Below are positions 34,927 through 47,200 of a stretch of 64,000 bases of DNA, in pieces. Source of the stretch: Aquilaria yunnanensis. Taxonomy: Eukaryota; Streptophyta; Magnoliopsida; Malvales; Thymelaeaceae. Location of the stretch: assembly GCA_039654915.1 (NCBI GenBank), contig CM077600.1, positions 29,509,992-29,573,991 on the forward strand. The letters run 5' to 3'. The position numbers and the translations under genes were made by a program. Within the stretch, counting starts at the first letter, position 1. Every line of letters starts with the position of its first letter. Below the pieces are notes generated by a model. It was not told where the DNA came from. It saw only the letters and a program-made list of their open reading frames with translations, and did not search any database.

Positions 34927-37313
34927 TTGTTTATAGGCCTAACTGTAGAAATGGCTCCTAAACTTGACCAACTCAAGCAAGTTGGTCCAAAACTCAACAC
35001 TCAGTGAAAATTAGCCCCTCAACTTTGAGAAGGACAGTAGTTCAGTACATATACTATAGTAATAGATAGTTGGCGTTTAGGAGAGGCTGAAGTGACAGTT
35101 AGTGGCTCAAGTGACAAATTGCCTCTTTCGGTGATGAATCGCTTCCTCTGATTTGCGGGCGACGAAGAAAAAAAAAAAGAAACAAAAACCAGAATTAAAG
35201 AAAAAATAAAACCCACCAAAAAACATCTAATATCTAACGAGTAAATGATACCTGCTACCCCTAATCTTTAATTATTGTTTCTTAATTATTGTTTCACTTC
35301 TAACCCTAACCTTCATTTTGCTCGTATCGTATCCCTAACCTCAACAAAACATTTTTTTTTTGCCCCTTTTGGACGGAAATAGCTATCTCAGACGGAAAAG
35401 GCCACATCAACAGATTACTGTAGGGAAAAACTCTTGTTTGAACCCATATAAAAATACCCTTTGCCAAAAAAGCCTTAAAACTTTTAAATCGAACAAAAAT
35501 ATAGGCCACCCTATTCTAGCTCTCCTTCATCTCCGATGGGCCCATCTCCAACCTCCCTCTCTGGTAGCCCTATCTCCGACCTTCCTTTCCTCCCATCTCC
35601 AGCCTCCCCCCTCCTCTGTCTCCTCTCATGTCCGCCCTCCATTCACTCATCCCCCCCACCAAGCACCTTCTTCACCTATCCCGATAGCCACTCACTATCC
35701 TAACTTTCTCACCCATCCTGGCTACAACTCACCGTCTCGACTCCTTAACCAAATCCTCGCTACCATTCACTATCCCGACTCCCTCACCAATCCTGGCCGC
35801 CATTCACCGTCGTGGCTCTGCCTGCGATTCCATTCAATCCATCACTTCTTTACCAACGATTTTCGTCTGATCCATTACAATTCGTCGCAATTTGTATGCA
35901 ATTGGCAATGGCATTCGGCTTTAGTGGTGAGAACGATTCAACCACGAGTTGGCAATGGCATTCGGTAGGGAGTGGACGACAGCCGGGAGTTGCGAATCAT
36001 GACCGAGCTCGATTCAATCATGAGAGAGAGGCTCGATCGGTGAAAGGGAAGCCCAATTAGTCATCCTCACCATGGAGACGAGGCTGGAGAGGGATGAGAG
36101 ATAGGAGAGGGTTTACTGGAGATGGGGGCAACCAAGATTAGGATGCCGGAGGTGGAAAAGAATGAGGAAAGGGTTGGCTGGGGAAAGTTTTAAAGTTTTT
36201 TGTTAGATTTAAAAGTTTTAAGATTTTTTTTGGCAAATAGGATTTTTATATGGTTCAAAACAAGTGTTTTCCCTTATAGTAATCTGTTGACGTGGCTTTT
36301 TCTATCTGAGATAACTATTTTCATTCAAAAGGGAGCCAAAATGAAACATTTTATTGAGATTAGGGATACGGTATGAGTAAAGTGAAGGTTAGGGTTAGAA
36401 GTGAAACAATAATTAAAGATTAAGGGTAACGGGTGCAATTTACTAAATATCTAACATTGCTTCTATTCGGAACGCATTATTAGAGCCCAATGATCTTCAA
36501 AGATGACTTCTTTAGAAAAAGAAAAAACAAAAAACAACACAAAAACCAGAATTAAAACCATGCAAAAACATCTAACATTGCTATGATTCACAAATTAGAA
36601 GTGTAGAAGTCCCAACCATTCTACATCTTGCTGCAGCCATGTCCACCATTGTCGCTAGCTAAAGAGAAACAAATAAGGTCGTTGCAATCTTCTTCAGTGA
36701 CGAATCGCTCAATCGAGATACTAGAAGATTCATCCATCACCGTTGGGATGACGCCGTAGTTGGAGTTTGCCAAAAAAGCCATCGCCACAGCTGTGTCAGA
36801 GCCAAAAATCCCGTCTTCAACCTTTGACTTTATCTTTGTCCACTTCACATACCACTTTTGATTCATGGTCATGACTTAGTGTAGGCCTTGCTCGAAGCGT
36901 AGCAAATCAACTTTTTGAACTTTTCATTTTTCCTCTTCTCCTTGAGCGAAGAAGGCGGCAGCACATAGAATAGTGATTGTTGGCGGCGATGACAACAGGT
37001 GGTCGACAGCCAATACCAAAATTAAAACCTCTGCAACGGTGAAACTTGCTCTAGACTAGAATTGCTAACTCACACTTGAAAGAAACTAACCACACTAATG
37101 CAAACAAGGCAGGGCCACGTTAAATCCACCTCAACTACTAACTGCCCCTTTAGCCTCTCCTAAATGCCAACTATCTATTACTGTAGTGCACGGACTGAAC
37201 TGCTAATCTTTTCAAAGTTGAGGGGTCAATTTTCACTAAGTGCTAAGTTTTGAACCATCTCGCTCAAGTTGGTCAAGTTTAGGGGTTGTTTCTGCAATTA
37301 GGCCTTGTTTATA
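34927..37313. mobile_element. Mutator-like element with a second element nested inside
   Basis: A perfect 9 bp target duplication, ttgtttata, lies at 34927-34935 and 37305-37313. The element (34936-37304, 2369 bp including the nested insertion) begins GGCCTAACTGTAGAAA and ends TTTCTGCAATTAGGCC. The inverted arms continue with AAACTTGACCAACT, AACTCAACACT(C) and a tgccaactatctattactgtag block, about 200 bp. No transposase is seen. An open minus-strand frame of 83 codons at 36621-36872 is of unknown origin. Confidence 0.88.
35229..36455. mobile_element. Nested Mutator-like element
   Basis: A 10 bp direct duplication, aatatctaac, lies at 35229-35238 and 36446-36455. The element (35239-36445, 1207 bp) begins GAGTAAATGATACC; its other end, reverse complemented, begins TAGTAAATTGCACCC. 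Inverted arms of about 250 bp share caataattaaagattaaggg, ggttagggttag and a tcagacggaaaaggccacat-like block. The interior (35510-36180) is GC-richer than its surroundings, with a proline- and serine-rich frame, and may be captured host sequence. It split the older element around it. Confidence 0.87.
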
Positions 37314-38532
37314 TGTAGATTTTTTAATTAGGCATAGTGATGTAATTGAAAAATGAAACACAAGTAACTGAATTGAAAATTGAGTGAAACTTTATGGCCA
37401 ATCATGAACTTTAGTTGTACGCACATAATAAGTGGATAAAAAAAGTGTATTACGATCTAGAGAGACTTATGGACCCAAAAGAACTTCTACAAATGAACAA
37501 TTTTGGAGGATGAGCTCACACCAGGGCTACTAATTTTTTTTTTTGGTGCCAATCATTAAAACTAGTTGAAAGCACTATAGCCCCAATCCAAGAAATATAA
37601 AAGACAAAAAGGGAAAGAGAGTTTCTTTTGAGAATTGAGATGTGGATGTGGGTGATGGGGAGGCATCTCATGTGCTAGGCTAGCGTGGGCTTTCCTTGGG
37701 GCTTTTTCTTTTCACCACCTAACATTACAGAAGCATGTGCATATGGATCCTATGAATGCTTCCATCTTCTTCAAAGATTTTTGTTTCCTGGTGATGTACA
37801 AGTAGAAATTTGACAGTTGACATGGGAGCCGTGTGGACAATAATGCGTCTGGTGTGATTTATTTCAAGTGTTTTGAGAAAAAAAAGAGGGCCAAACATGT
37901 AATTAATTTTTTTATATGACTCTAATAATTTACATGATAGATCAAAGGAATTGGATCCCACTTAATCCAATCAGTATTGGAAGATCTACGCGTTTGGTAA
38001 GTTTTCTATGGCAAAATTTGCATTTTAGCCTCGAGGATCTTTTTGATTGAAAGGAAGAGGGGGGAGGAAAAATGCAATTAGCATGAATCTCTTATTTGCA
38101 TCGGAGGAAATAGTAGGGGAGGGTTATTGTCTCTCGCTTCCTTCCAAGTGGTATGTTTTTTTCACCTTTCTAATTTAGAAGAAATAACATATCGTCCCAT
38201 TCTCTTCCATCCCCTCTCTTCCCCTTTCTTTATTATTTGAATATAAACAATTCCTGAGTTAGAAGTGAAGTATACAGCGAGTCAATGTGAATGAGAAATA
38301 AGTAATGGAGGATAAATACAACGTTATTAGACACTTGCACTACAGTACTGCATTCTGCATCTGCAAATCGAAAGAAGCACTAGTAGACTAGACTGTTTTA
38401 CATTTTTAATGCTACAGAGAAGAGGAGGAATAGCCCCAAAATCAGTTCCAACACATTTGTCTCATGACTTTTGGGATAATAAAATCTGTGCAAAACGTCT
38501 TCTGAATCAATAACCTCAAGTAGAGATTACTT
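37314..38532. other. Intergenic spacer and 3' flank of the DUF1645 gene
   Basis: No gene is supported. The last 150 bp or so before 38532 are probably the 3' UTR of the minus-strand gene. Confidence 0.45.
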
Positions 38533-39591
38533 CTACCCAGAGGAAACAGGATTGAGAGCTCTAGCAAAGCCACTCATAGCTCCATAACCTTTTGAACTAA
38601 ACCCCAGGCAACCAAGCAGCCCTTGCCTGTAAGGCAAGAAAGTCCTCTTCCTCAGCCCCTCCGCTTGTGCTCTGCTTGCTGTGTAATGGAGCTCATGGGC
38701 CGATGGCGGGAGCCTCCTCTTAGTCACACCATTAACACTCTTCCTTGAACCCTTATGATTTTCAGAGGGAGGAGGAGAGTCTTGTTTCTTTTCCTTGGTG
38801 GTTATTGGGTGAAATGAAATGTTGGACCAGAACTTATTGTTGCTCCTACCTTCACTTTTGCTCCTGAGGAAGTCCTTGAGAAAGACCCATCTCTTTGAGC
38901 TCCTCCCAGCTGATGAAGACCTTGATGATGACCCACTTGTCTCACTGCCATAATTACAAATCTCTTCACTTGTGCCATCAATTTTCTTGCTCGATTCCCT
39001 CTCCGAGCACCCATTCGGATCCTCTAGACTGATCAGCCCAAAATCTGGCAAATTTCTGATCGGAGACAATGATCTTGTTCTTCTCCTCAAAGATTTGTTC
39101 CTGAATCTCAGATCTCTCCCTCTTTCCTCTCCCATTCCTCCTCCTTTACGTTCTTGCTCGGGATGCAACGACGGTGCCGGACCCTGCGCCCTCTCCAAAT
39201 GGGTCGACAGCTTCATGGATCGGATCTGCCCGTTCAGGAAGAGCTCGTCGGCGGAGATCATTGAACCGGTTTCGCCCGGCCCGGAAGCCCCAAATCTTGC
39301 CGAGAACTCGAACTCGAAACCCAGAGGAACCGAGTCGTCGGGAGAAGATGTCTGAGTCGTGGCCGCCATTGATGAAGAGAATGAAGCTACTGCAAAGTGC
39401 ATAGGGCTAGCGGGCGCGCTGTAGAAGAAACCATAACCACCGGCTCCTCGGCCGGGGCTCGAAGGAGCACTTACGTAAGGAGTAGAGCAGGTGCTGCCAA
39501 AATCTTCGTCGATGTTGGGGTTTTTGGGATGTTTGGAATCTGTTTCAGGGTTTGGGTTTCCGCCATTATTGCCCGAGGCTTGGAGCTTCAT
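38533..39591 (-). CDS. DUF1645 family protein (OsSGL-like)
   Basis: Intronless gene of 352 residues. It carries the family landmarks in order: STPYVSAPSSPGR near residue 35, FFYSAPASPMHFAV near 55, FEFEFSARF near 93, SADELFLNGQIRSMKL near 113, RGRDLRFRNKSLRRRTRSLSP near 160, a serine-rich linker, SSKRWVFLKDFLRSKSEGR near 230, and the end GYGAMSGFARALNPVSSG. These conserved blocks define DUF1645, an unresolved plant-specific family; the rice member OsSGL is reported to affect drought tolerance and grain length. No membrane segment or signal peptide. Basic serine-arginine stretches suggest a nuclear or phosphorylated protein, which is inference. Confidence 0.92.
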   Translation of the reverse strand: MKLQASGNNGGNPNPETDSKHPKNPNIDEDFGSTCSTPYVSAPSSPGRGAGGYGFFYSAPASPMHFAVASFSSSMAATTQTSSPDDSVPLGFEFEFSARFGASGPGETGSMISADELFLNGQIRSMKLSTHLERAQGPAPSLHPEQERKGGGMGEERGRDLRFRNKSLRRRTRSLSPIRNLPDFGLISLEDPNGCSERESSKKIDGTSEEICNYGSETSGSSSRSSSAGRSSKRWVFLKDFLRSKSEGRSNNKFWSNISFHPITTKEKKQDSPPPSENHKGSRKSVNGVTKRRLPPSAHELHYTASRAQAEGLRKRTFLPYRQGLLGCLGFSSKGYGAMSGFARALNPVSSG

Positions 39592-40184
39592 TTCCAGCTG
39601 GTGTTTTGGGGTGAGAGAGAAGCTTGTTCTTTTGTCTCTCAGGTCTGCCGCTTAATTGGATTGCCGTTGGTCGTCACATCCATTTGTTGGCATGTTGCCT
39701 CCGCCTGAAAAGAAAAATATTCTTTTTTCTTTTTCGGAAATCAATATGTGCCTATAATTTAAGGGACAATCCTGCCTTCTTCCGTAAGGTTTGATTCTAA
39801 TTACACTTAGACCCCCGTATATTTGAAACATACACTTGTCCCCCTGCCTTCGCACACTATCTGATATCTCTTAAAGTTTTAATATAAACTATTTGATAAC
39901 TACTAGAACTCACTCCTAGTTGACAAATAGGGACCTTCTTGAATGATTTTAAAATTTCTTTTATGGATTAATTAAAAAAATTGAGGTAGGTGTTGGGCTC
40001 AGGTCTTGGCCTAGCCCAAGAGGAAGTGAGGAACACGAGGTTGAGCTAAGGTGCATGCATGGGCTAGGGGAGAGGCACGCTGCATTTAAAAAAAGGAAAA
40101 AAGTAATAGATTTGGTCCCTAAACGGCTAATAACGTCTGAGGCCAAAAGTCAATTTTGGTCCCTTAAACTCCTAGAAACAGCTA
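39592..40184. other. Upstream region of the DUF1645 gene with MITE half
   Basis: The first 100-200 bp should be 5' UTR and promoter of the minus-strand gene. At about 39755-39930 lies sequence like the left half of the 34106 MITE family (aagggacaatcctgcc, tctaattacactta, acatacacttgtccccctg, ttttaatataaact). Confidence 0.5.
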
Positions 40185-40476
40185 CTCCCTTTGTCTCAAT
40201 TTACTTGAAATATATTCATTTTTTAGATGTTCCAAAAGGCTGAAACGTTTTCTCTTTTAGAAAAGTTTAAACAATTAAATAATCTTTTTACATAAAACCC
40301 AATAAAGACTCTTTTTTTAATATCCACTTAATCTCTCACTGCACAAAACCCAAAAAAGAATCTTTTCTTTTTTAATCATTATTTAAACTTTTACTATATA
40401 AAAAATTAACACAAATTACATACACCTTAATCTTCGTGTCCAGATAAATGTTTCAACTAAAATGGGATGGAGGTAG
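40185..40476. mobile_element. Stowaway-like MITE, copy 1
   Basis: Ends CTCCCTTTGTCTCAATTTA (left) and, reverse complemented on the right, CTACCTCCATCCCATTTTAG, flanked by TA on both sides (40183-40184 and 40477-40478). TA duplication with CTCCCTCCGTCCC-type ends is characteristic of Stowaway (Tc1/mariner) MITEs. Confidence 0.75.
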
Positions 40477-40959
40477 TATTTTTTTAGGCATTTTGAGTAA
40501 ATGAAAAATTATGGAACTCCTGTAAATAAAATAGCTCATTTCCGCTCTTTCTCATACTAATATTTACAACATTGTCTCCAACTCTCTTCTAGATTTCATA
40601 TATTTTCTTAATCTCTATTTAATTTCTTCTTAATCTCTACTAATTCTTTTTCACGCATCTCCACAAATGCAAGCAAAAAGAATGCTTTTAACAAGAATAT
40701 TGCGAAGGGCTCCTTATCCTGCACCAATTTCAAAAAAAATTTCATCGCTACAACCACTCGGCAAAAGGGATCCATATCCAAAATGATGTTGATGACAACA
40801 ATATCAATATGATAAAGATTGGTATGGGGCTTGACGACCAACTTTTCAACGATGATGTGGAAAAGGTGCTGGTTAACCTGAATGTAATTTCGAATTGAGG
40901 AGACATGTTACAATTGACACTGCAAATCGAACACCTTGAGCATCCACAAGGTAGAGTAA

Positions 40960-43085
40960 AAAAGACATCATCTTAGGTGTTGGAGCATTACGATTACATG
41001 TGGGAAAGAGAAGTGAAGTGTGCAAAGTGCAAGTATTTCAGTAAAAAGTTTTTGAACAAAGTCAACTTGGAAATGGGAATGGTGACTTGCCATATGTAGC
41101 AAGTCCATAAAGATATTTTATTTGGTGCATTTGTCAATTCTGATGGACAAACACAACTTATGGGTCAATGGAGCACCACCAGACCAAGTATTTTTTTACT
41201 TAACAAAAAAAACTTGTAGATAAACCATGATTAATTGGATGATACTAACCAATAGACCTTTTGAACAAGTTGAGAATAAGCATTTAGAATATTGGATTGT
41301 TGAACACTTGAACCTTAATTTTAAAAAGGCATCTAGGAGAACTACTAGAAGAAAGAGCTTTAAATTATTTGAAAATAAGAAATACAACTTGCAAGCATAT
41401 TTTTCATGTCTATATCATTATGTTACTGGTGATACCCATATCAGGAAATTGGCCCATTGGGCCCAATTGTCATCATACAAAAATTAGGTCCATTAAGAGT
41501 TTAAAGCATAATCTGATTACAAAGGATATATGTCCTAGATCCAACAATTCAGGAGATAACCATTTCATCCAATGGTTTTAAATCTCATGGCACACTACCC
41601 AAAAAGCCTATATAAAGACATTCATTATTACATTTCAGGTATAAAATCACTTTCCTTGGTATTTGCACCACACTAAAGTTATTATTGGCTTGAGCGTCAG
41701 AGTATCTTTTACAGGTCTCCACTCTTCCCTTACCAATGCGTACTCGAGCAACGAACTAAGCTTCTGGACTTTCAGATCATATGCTGAGGAAGGTGCATCA
41801 TTAGTTACATTCACTAGTAATATGTGGACATTTTTAGTAGGTCAAGATTACTATTGTGGTATTGCTTATTGGATAGATGATGACTAGATCATGAAAAAAA
41901 TGTATTATTACATTCAAATGCATAGAATCTGGACATATTTGTTGGAATATCTTTCAGTGCTTTTCAGATACTTTGTGAGAATCTTTTTGTGCTAAATATT
42001 TTTTGTCCATATCGTTTAACAATGCATCAAATAATAATTTTGTGGCATATGAATTGAGTGAACAATTGAAACAATGTGTAGAAGATGCATTTTTTCATAT
42101 CAAATGTTTGTACTCTATTTTGAATTTATGTGTCCAATAGGGGTTACAAGTTTTGTAAATTGAATATTCCTATTCGGAATGCACTACTTTATTTGAAAAC
42201 AAGGGTAAAAAATTAGTCGGGATTTCAAAGCATTTTGTATTGAAAATGATAATAGTTTTCATTGGAAAATGTTTAAAATGGATTGTGCTACACAGTGGAA
42301 CTCAACTTATGAAATGTTGATAGAAGCATTTTTGTTGGCATGCCTTTTAATTTTGAAAATGAGATCTGAAATGCTTACCCAAGACATATGGGATAATTGT
42401 TATAAAGTTGGTTGCTAAAGTATTTTTACAGAGCAACTATTTTCTTCTCTGATGTGTTTGTACCCCTATGCACACATGATTATGCAATATTTTGTAAATA
42501 TTGTATATGTTTAGTATTAGTACAAAAATGATGAATTTTTTAAGGACATCATTGAAGTCATGAAAGTTAAGTGGCTTCAGCATTTCAAAAACACCCCGTC
42601 GATCTATTTACTTGCATCTACATTTGACTCGTATATAAAAATAACAAGTACGCTTCAGTTACTTGAGGCATATTATTACACATTCTTAGGCATGACCCAT
42701 ATTCTTATGCTTACTTATTTTGCTAATGCTAACACTGATTTACGTGAGTTATACAAATTGTATTGTGTGTGTTATTCAAATAATGTAAGATCAGTAGCAC
42801 TCTAAACAGGTGGTACTTCATCATCGACCTCGTCATCACGTCTAAACCCCGCCTTCTAAATCCTAAAACAACCCTGACCCATAGCCATAGGTTTATTAAA
42901 GTTGATGATTACTTCTCCACTTCATTTAAGCCAAATGATGTTGAGATATTAAAGTGCTAGAAAAACAAAAAGGATTTATTTCCCTTATTGTCCGTCATTG
43001 TCCAAGAGATTCTAGTTGTACTGATCTCAATTATTACTTCCAAGTTTGCTTTCAATATAGGTAAACGTGTGATATCGTAGAAAAA
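40960..43085 (+). pseudogene. Decayed hAT transposase gene
   Basis: Pieces of a zf-BED/hAT transposase occur in order on the plus strand: REVKCAKCKYF (BED finger, about 41010); MILTNRPFEQVENKHLEYWI (about 41240), matching the MIxxxxxPFxxVExxxF block; SFTSNMWT and CGIAYWIDDD (about 41810-41880), matching LTTDxWTS and the xTAHFIDxxW block; DCATQWNSTYEMLIEA (about 42280), matching TRWNSTYxML; IYLLASTFDSYIKI (about 42600); and LFPLLSVIVQEILVVLISI with SKFAFNIGKRVI (about 42975-43075), the C-terminal dimerisation region. Each block is in a different frame or separated by stops. Element ends were not located. Confidence 0.82.
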
Positions 43086-44271
43086 GGTAAGGTTGACACT
43101 TGATACGTTTGATATTTGTGTTTGTAACTACGATTAAGGTCTTGCTATTAAATGAAAGAAACTATAAATCATTGGTGAAAGACCATATTAATTTTGGGAT
43201 TAGAGCCGTATTTAACACATTGGTGAAAGACCCAAAACAACACAACTATAATAACCAAAATTTGACTGACAGTTAAGATATACTTTACCATCCCAAATTG
43301 TTTCTAACATATTTTATTTGGAAAATTTAAAATCGTTCTAATATTTTGATTTCTATTAAATTATTTTATTGTATTATCCTTCAAACTATCATTTTAATAT
43401 TCATTTTTCCATTCTAGTAGCTTACTTGGGTTGGCCAAAAGAAGCTCGGCTCTTGGCTCAAGTTCGAATTCCCCCTCCTCCACTTAGGGAGTGAAATTAG
43501 AAAAAGAAAAAAGCAAAAAATGTGGCTTGATAATCTTTAGATTTCAAGAATACTTGAAAGAGACACCTAACCTTTTACCAACTATCATAAGTATCTTTCC
43601 CTATATACCTATAAAGATATTTCTTAGTACAAAAAGAATTCATTTCTTTAAATATTTCTTGATTTATGTATAAAAAGTGAAGAATAAATGTAAAAATAAT
43701 GTATAAACTTTTTTTTTAATTTTTGTGTGAAACGTATTGATTATTTTAACCAATTCAGACTAAAGTTTGAATTCCTCTCCATGTTTTAACAAAGCACAAA
43801 TTGATAAGTAGGGGACAGTGGCTGAGGCGAAGCAAAGGAAAATGCTTCTCACATCGGCCTGACTCGACCCGATCGAGCAGCTGTCTCAATGCAACATACT
43901 GCTGGTTATCAGTTGATCACTGTTAAGACCCGCACACAGCAGCCTTTATATAATGCATTCCTTCCCTCCAAGAACGAAGAATATTTGATAGAAAAACTAT
44001 AATGTGATAAATGACAAACGTGTAAATACGATTTGACTTGTTGAAAACGTAACATCAACCTTGATGTTCAATCTTGAACGGCTTAGATCTCGCTTTCATG
44101 TTTGTAATCTATCATATAATCAGGAACCTATTTGATACTAGTATTTTGTACTTCTTGTCTGCCTTCACCCTGCTTGGTGAAGGGAACAACCTGAAAACAA
44201 TACAAATCAATGAGATGAAATGAACTAAGGAATGTACCGAAAAATGCAGGCCAGAGCTAACCTTGAGCATA
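43086..44271. other. Intergenic spacer
   Basis: No gene is supported. A non-AT-rich block at about 43790-43990 contains a TATA-like tttatataatg near 43946 without a recognisable gene after it. The last part before 44271 should be 3' UTR of the minus-strand gene. Confidence 0.4.
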
Positions 44272-47200
44272 TCAAAAAACCAACAAATCAGAAACCAGCT
44301 CATCCACTAAAGATGTTAGAATTACATTCTCAATATCTACACCCTCTTCAAACGCTTCTACATCAAAATTAAGCCATCTCCCAGGCTGCTTGCTCATGTC
44401 CTTCTCCACAAGCTCATCTACTATCATCTCTCCCATGCTCTTCCAGCCCTCAATCTCCTTAAACAATTCCTCTACTAACCGCTCTTTATGCTGGAAGGAC
44501 ATTGCAAATTTAGCCCATCCCTTCATCGTCCCAACAAAAAGTTCCTGGCATCTCAGATCCAGGCATTCACTCAAACTCTCGAACAAGAGCTTTTTACAAG
44601 ACTTTGACGGCTCCTTGTTCCTCTCTGCTATTTCTTGATTCTCCATTTCATCAAAGAGAGTTGAGCTGATAACATTGTCTGTTTTGCCAAATGCAAACTC
44701 GGTGAACATTAGGTTGGCGTTGCTGATCATGGATTGAATGTAATTGAATTCCCATTCACTAGAATTGGTGAAACTTATAGGGCCAGCTGTCTTCTCCCTT
44801 CCATCTGCCAAAAGAGTATTCTTTGGAGACAAACTGACAGATCCTTGCTCGTGAGCCCGTGATAGTTGCATGAGCATGACAGCTGAAAGAAAGAAATTGC
44901 GCACAACTGGTGAGTTCTGTTTAAACTGAAACACAAATGTCTACCTCTCAAACTCACAGTTGATTATGCTGACCGCCTAGATGCACCAGTATCCTATTAG
45001 ATGGAAATATGGTACATAAATCTAACAAAATTGTAGGAACATGAAATTATGAAAACCAAATAGAACAAATCAATAGATTACCATTGCTACCATTTTGGCT
45101 ATTTGAGCAACTATCACTTTCCCCTGAGGGTTCAAGAATTGGGGTAGGATGTTGACAATGAAATTCTACACCAGACATGCTGTTTATGGTGTTATGGTCT
45201 TCCATCTCTGACTGCTGAAACCATAATGGAGTTTTGTCATACCCATTGTGTAAGATTGAGAAATCAAAGCAGCATTTCTATATCAAAGTAGAGATGGGAA
45301 AACATATTTCATAATGGCAACAAGGTAGAGATAAGGATTCTCGGTGTAGGCACTTCCATCGTATGAAGAGTAGTTTTGGGGGCATTAGCATCGCCCAACA
45401 GAAGGAAGACATCCACTACAATTAGAAAAAGTAGAATAATTCCACCACTGACTTGCAATAATACCATTTTTATGAACTTCAAAGGAACAGAATGAGCTTG
45501 AGATGAGAAGATAATTCAACGAATGAAATGAACTTTATGACATGAGAATGAAATATTCCATTCACTCGGCTAAATCTCATGCAGAGATATTAATACGTTA
45601 ATTTTATAATATTTTATTTCCAGTAATACATGGAATGGAGGGTACCCATCTCTTTTTCATATTAAAGGAAGTATCTGAGATCAAAGCACAAACATACCAC
45701 ATTTGGCAAAAAGCTTTGGATGCACTTAGATTACTATTTTCATGATACAGAACATCGTAAAAGACTTCATCCTCATTGTCGATGTTCCTCACTCTATTTG
45801 ACTATACTAATTGTTTTGTTGTTTAAAGTATCTTAGCACTTTGATGTTTTCCTTTTTCCATTATTTAAAGTGAAATGAGAAGATAGAAGCTAATGTCGGA
45901 TACTTTGAGCACTTTGATGTGTGCGTGAAGGAGAAATATCAATAACAGTGTAAAAACAAACCTGATTTTCACTGTTTCTTGCAAGTTCAAGATTATCAAC
46001 TGAAGAGCAGTGGTGATCATCTGGGCTACTTGACTTGTTCATCCCCAAATCAAGTGGAAAACCAGTATCATGTTCCCCTGATGCAAGCCGTGTGCTGGGT
46101 GTAGGCACTGAAGCTTGTGAAGTGGATTCCACGCTGGGACCGCTTTCTTTAACCACATGATAACCAGATGACTCAACCTTAAACGATAATTCTCGTAGCT
46201 TTTGCTCCAAAAGAATGCTTAGAATATCACCTCCAATGAAATTAAGACCAGAAGATGCAAGAGCTGAACTTCCCATAAACGACTGATCAATATCACTGGA
46301 AGAGTCTGAGACAAAAGTGCAACTTTTCTCTATGCTTTGACCAGATGATTTAGGATCAGGAGTCGGTCTAAACATGGGAGCAGTAAATGTAAATGAAACA
46401 ACATCAGTGACTTCTTTCATTTTCTCATCAGCTGGATTAACGCACTGATTGGCTGAAACATTTCTATTGTTTGACTGTTTTACACGGCTGTTTGATGTAT
46501 CAGAAGCACTTCCTTTAGATTTGAAACCTCCATTAACAGATTGTTTCTTTCCAGGCAAACTGTTTCTCCTGGAAGGAAGAGCCTTCTTTTTTAACTCAGC
46601 TGCCACAGATCCCGACTTCTTTGACCCATTTTCAGGCTTTGCCGAAACCTTATCTACAGTTATATTCTGCCCAAGTGTGACATTGGGTGACTTATTCCTG
46701 ATTTGCTGGTCAAAACATGGACTCTTGGATGCCATGGAATATTTGTTTGATGTAGAATTCTGCTTCTGGTTGTTCTGTTTCAGCACACTGTTAGGTCGGT
46801 TTGCAGCAGCTCCTTTGTCTATGGTTCTTTTCACATATGCTTGGGTATTGGAAGATCTTTTTGCTTTGACATCATCATTTTCGTTTGGGCTAGCAGAACT
46901 CCAGTTACTGCTTGATCTTGATGTCATCTCCCCTTTCCTCTGGAGGTTGACTTTTGCTTGCATTGCAAGTGATACAGATTTTGTGTCACTCACAGAATGG
47001 GCACCAACTCTTTTCGACTCCCTGGACATACTAAATGCTGGTGTATAGTGTGATCCACCACTGCTTAGTTTGTTGCTACTATGTCCCCTTGCAAATTTAT
47101 CAGCGATTGGCTCCTCAAGTCTTTGAGATCTCGATGCTTTATGTGCAGCTTCCATTTTCTCTTTCAAACCCCGGATTCTTAAAGGAACTGATGAAGACCA

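Noticed and set aside
35360..35968. 202-codon proline- and serine-rich frame as a gene
   Set aside because: It lies inside a nested Mutator-like element, runs across its inverted arm and has no recognisable domain; probably captured or chance sequence.
38972..39404. Plus-strand frames opposite the DUF1645 gene
   Set aside because: They mirror the composition of the conserved minus-strand gene and have no independent support.
43946..43956. TATA-like sequence as the promoter of a plus-strand gene
   Set aside because: No plus-strand coding sequence follows before the 3' end of the minus-strand DUF4378 gene.
46449..47048. Long plus-strand open frame of 199 codons opposite the DUF4378 gene
   Set aside because: It is the antisense shadow of the large coding exon and resembles no protein family.
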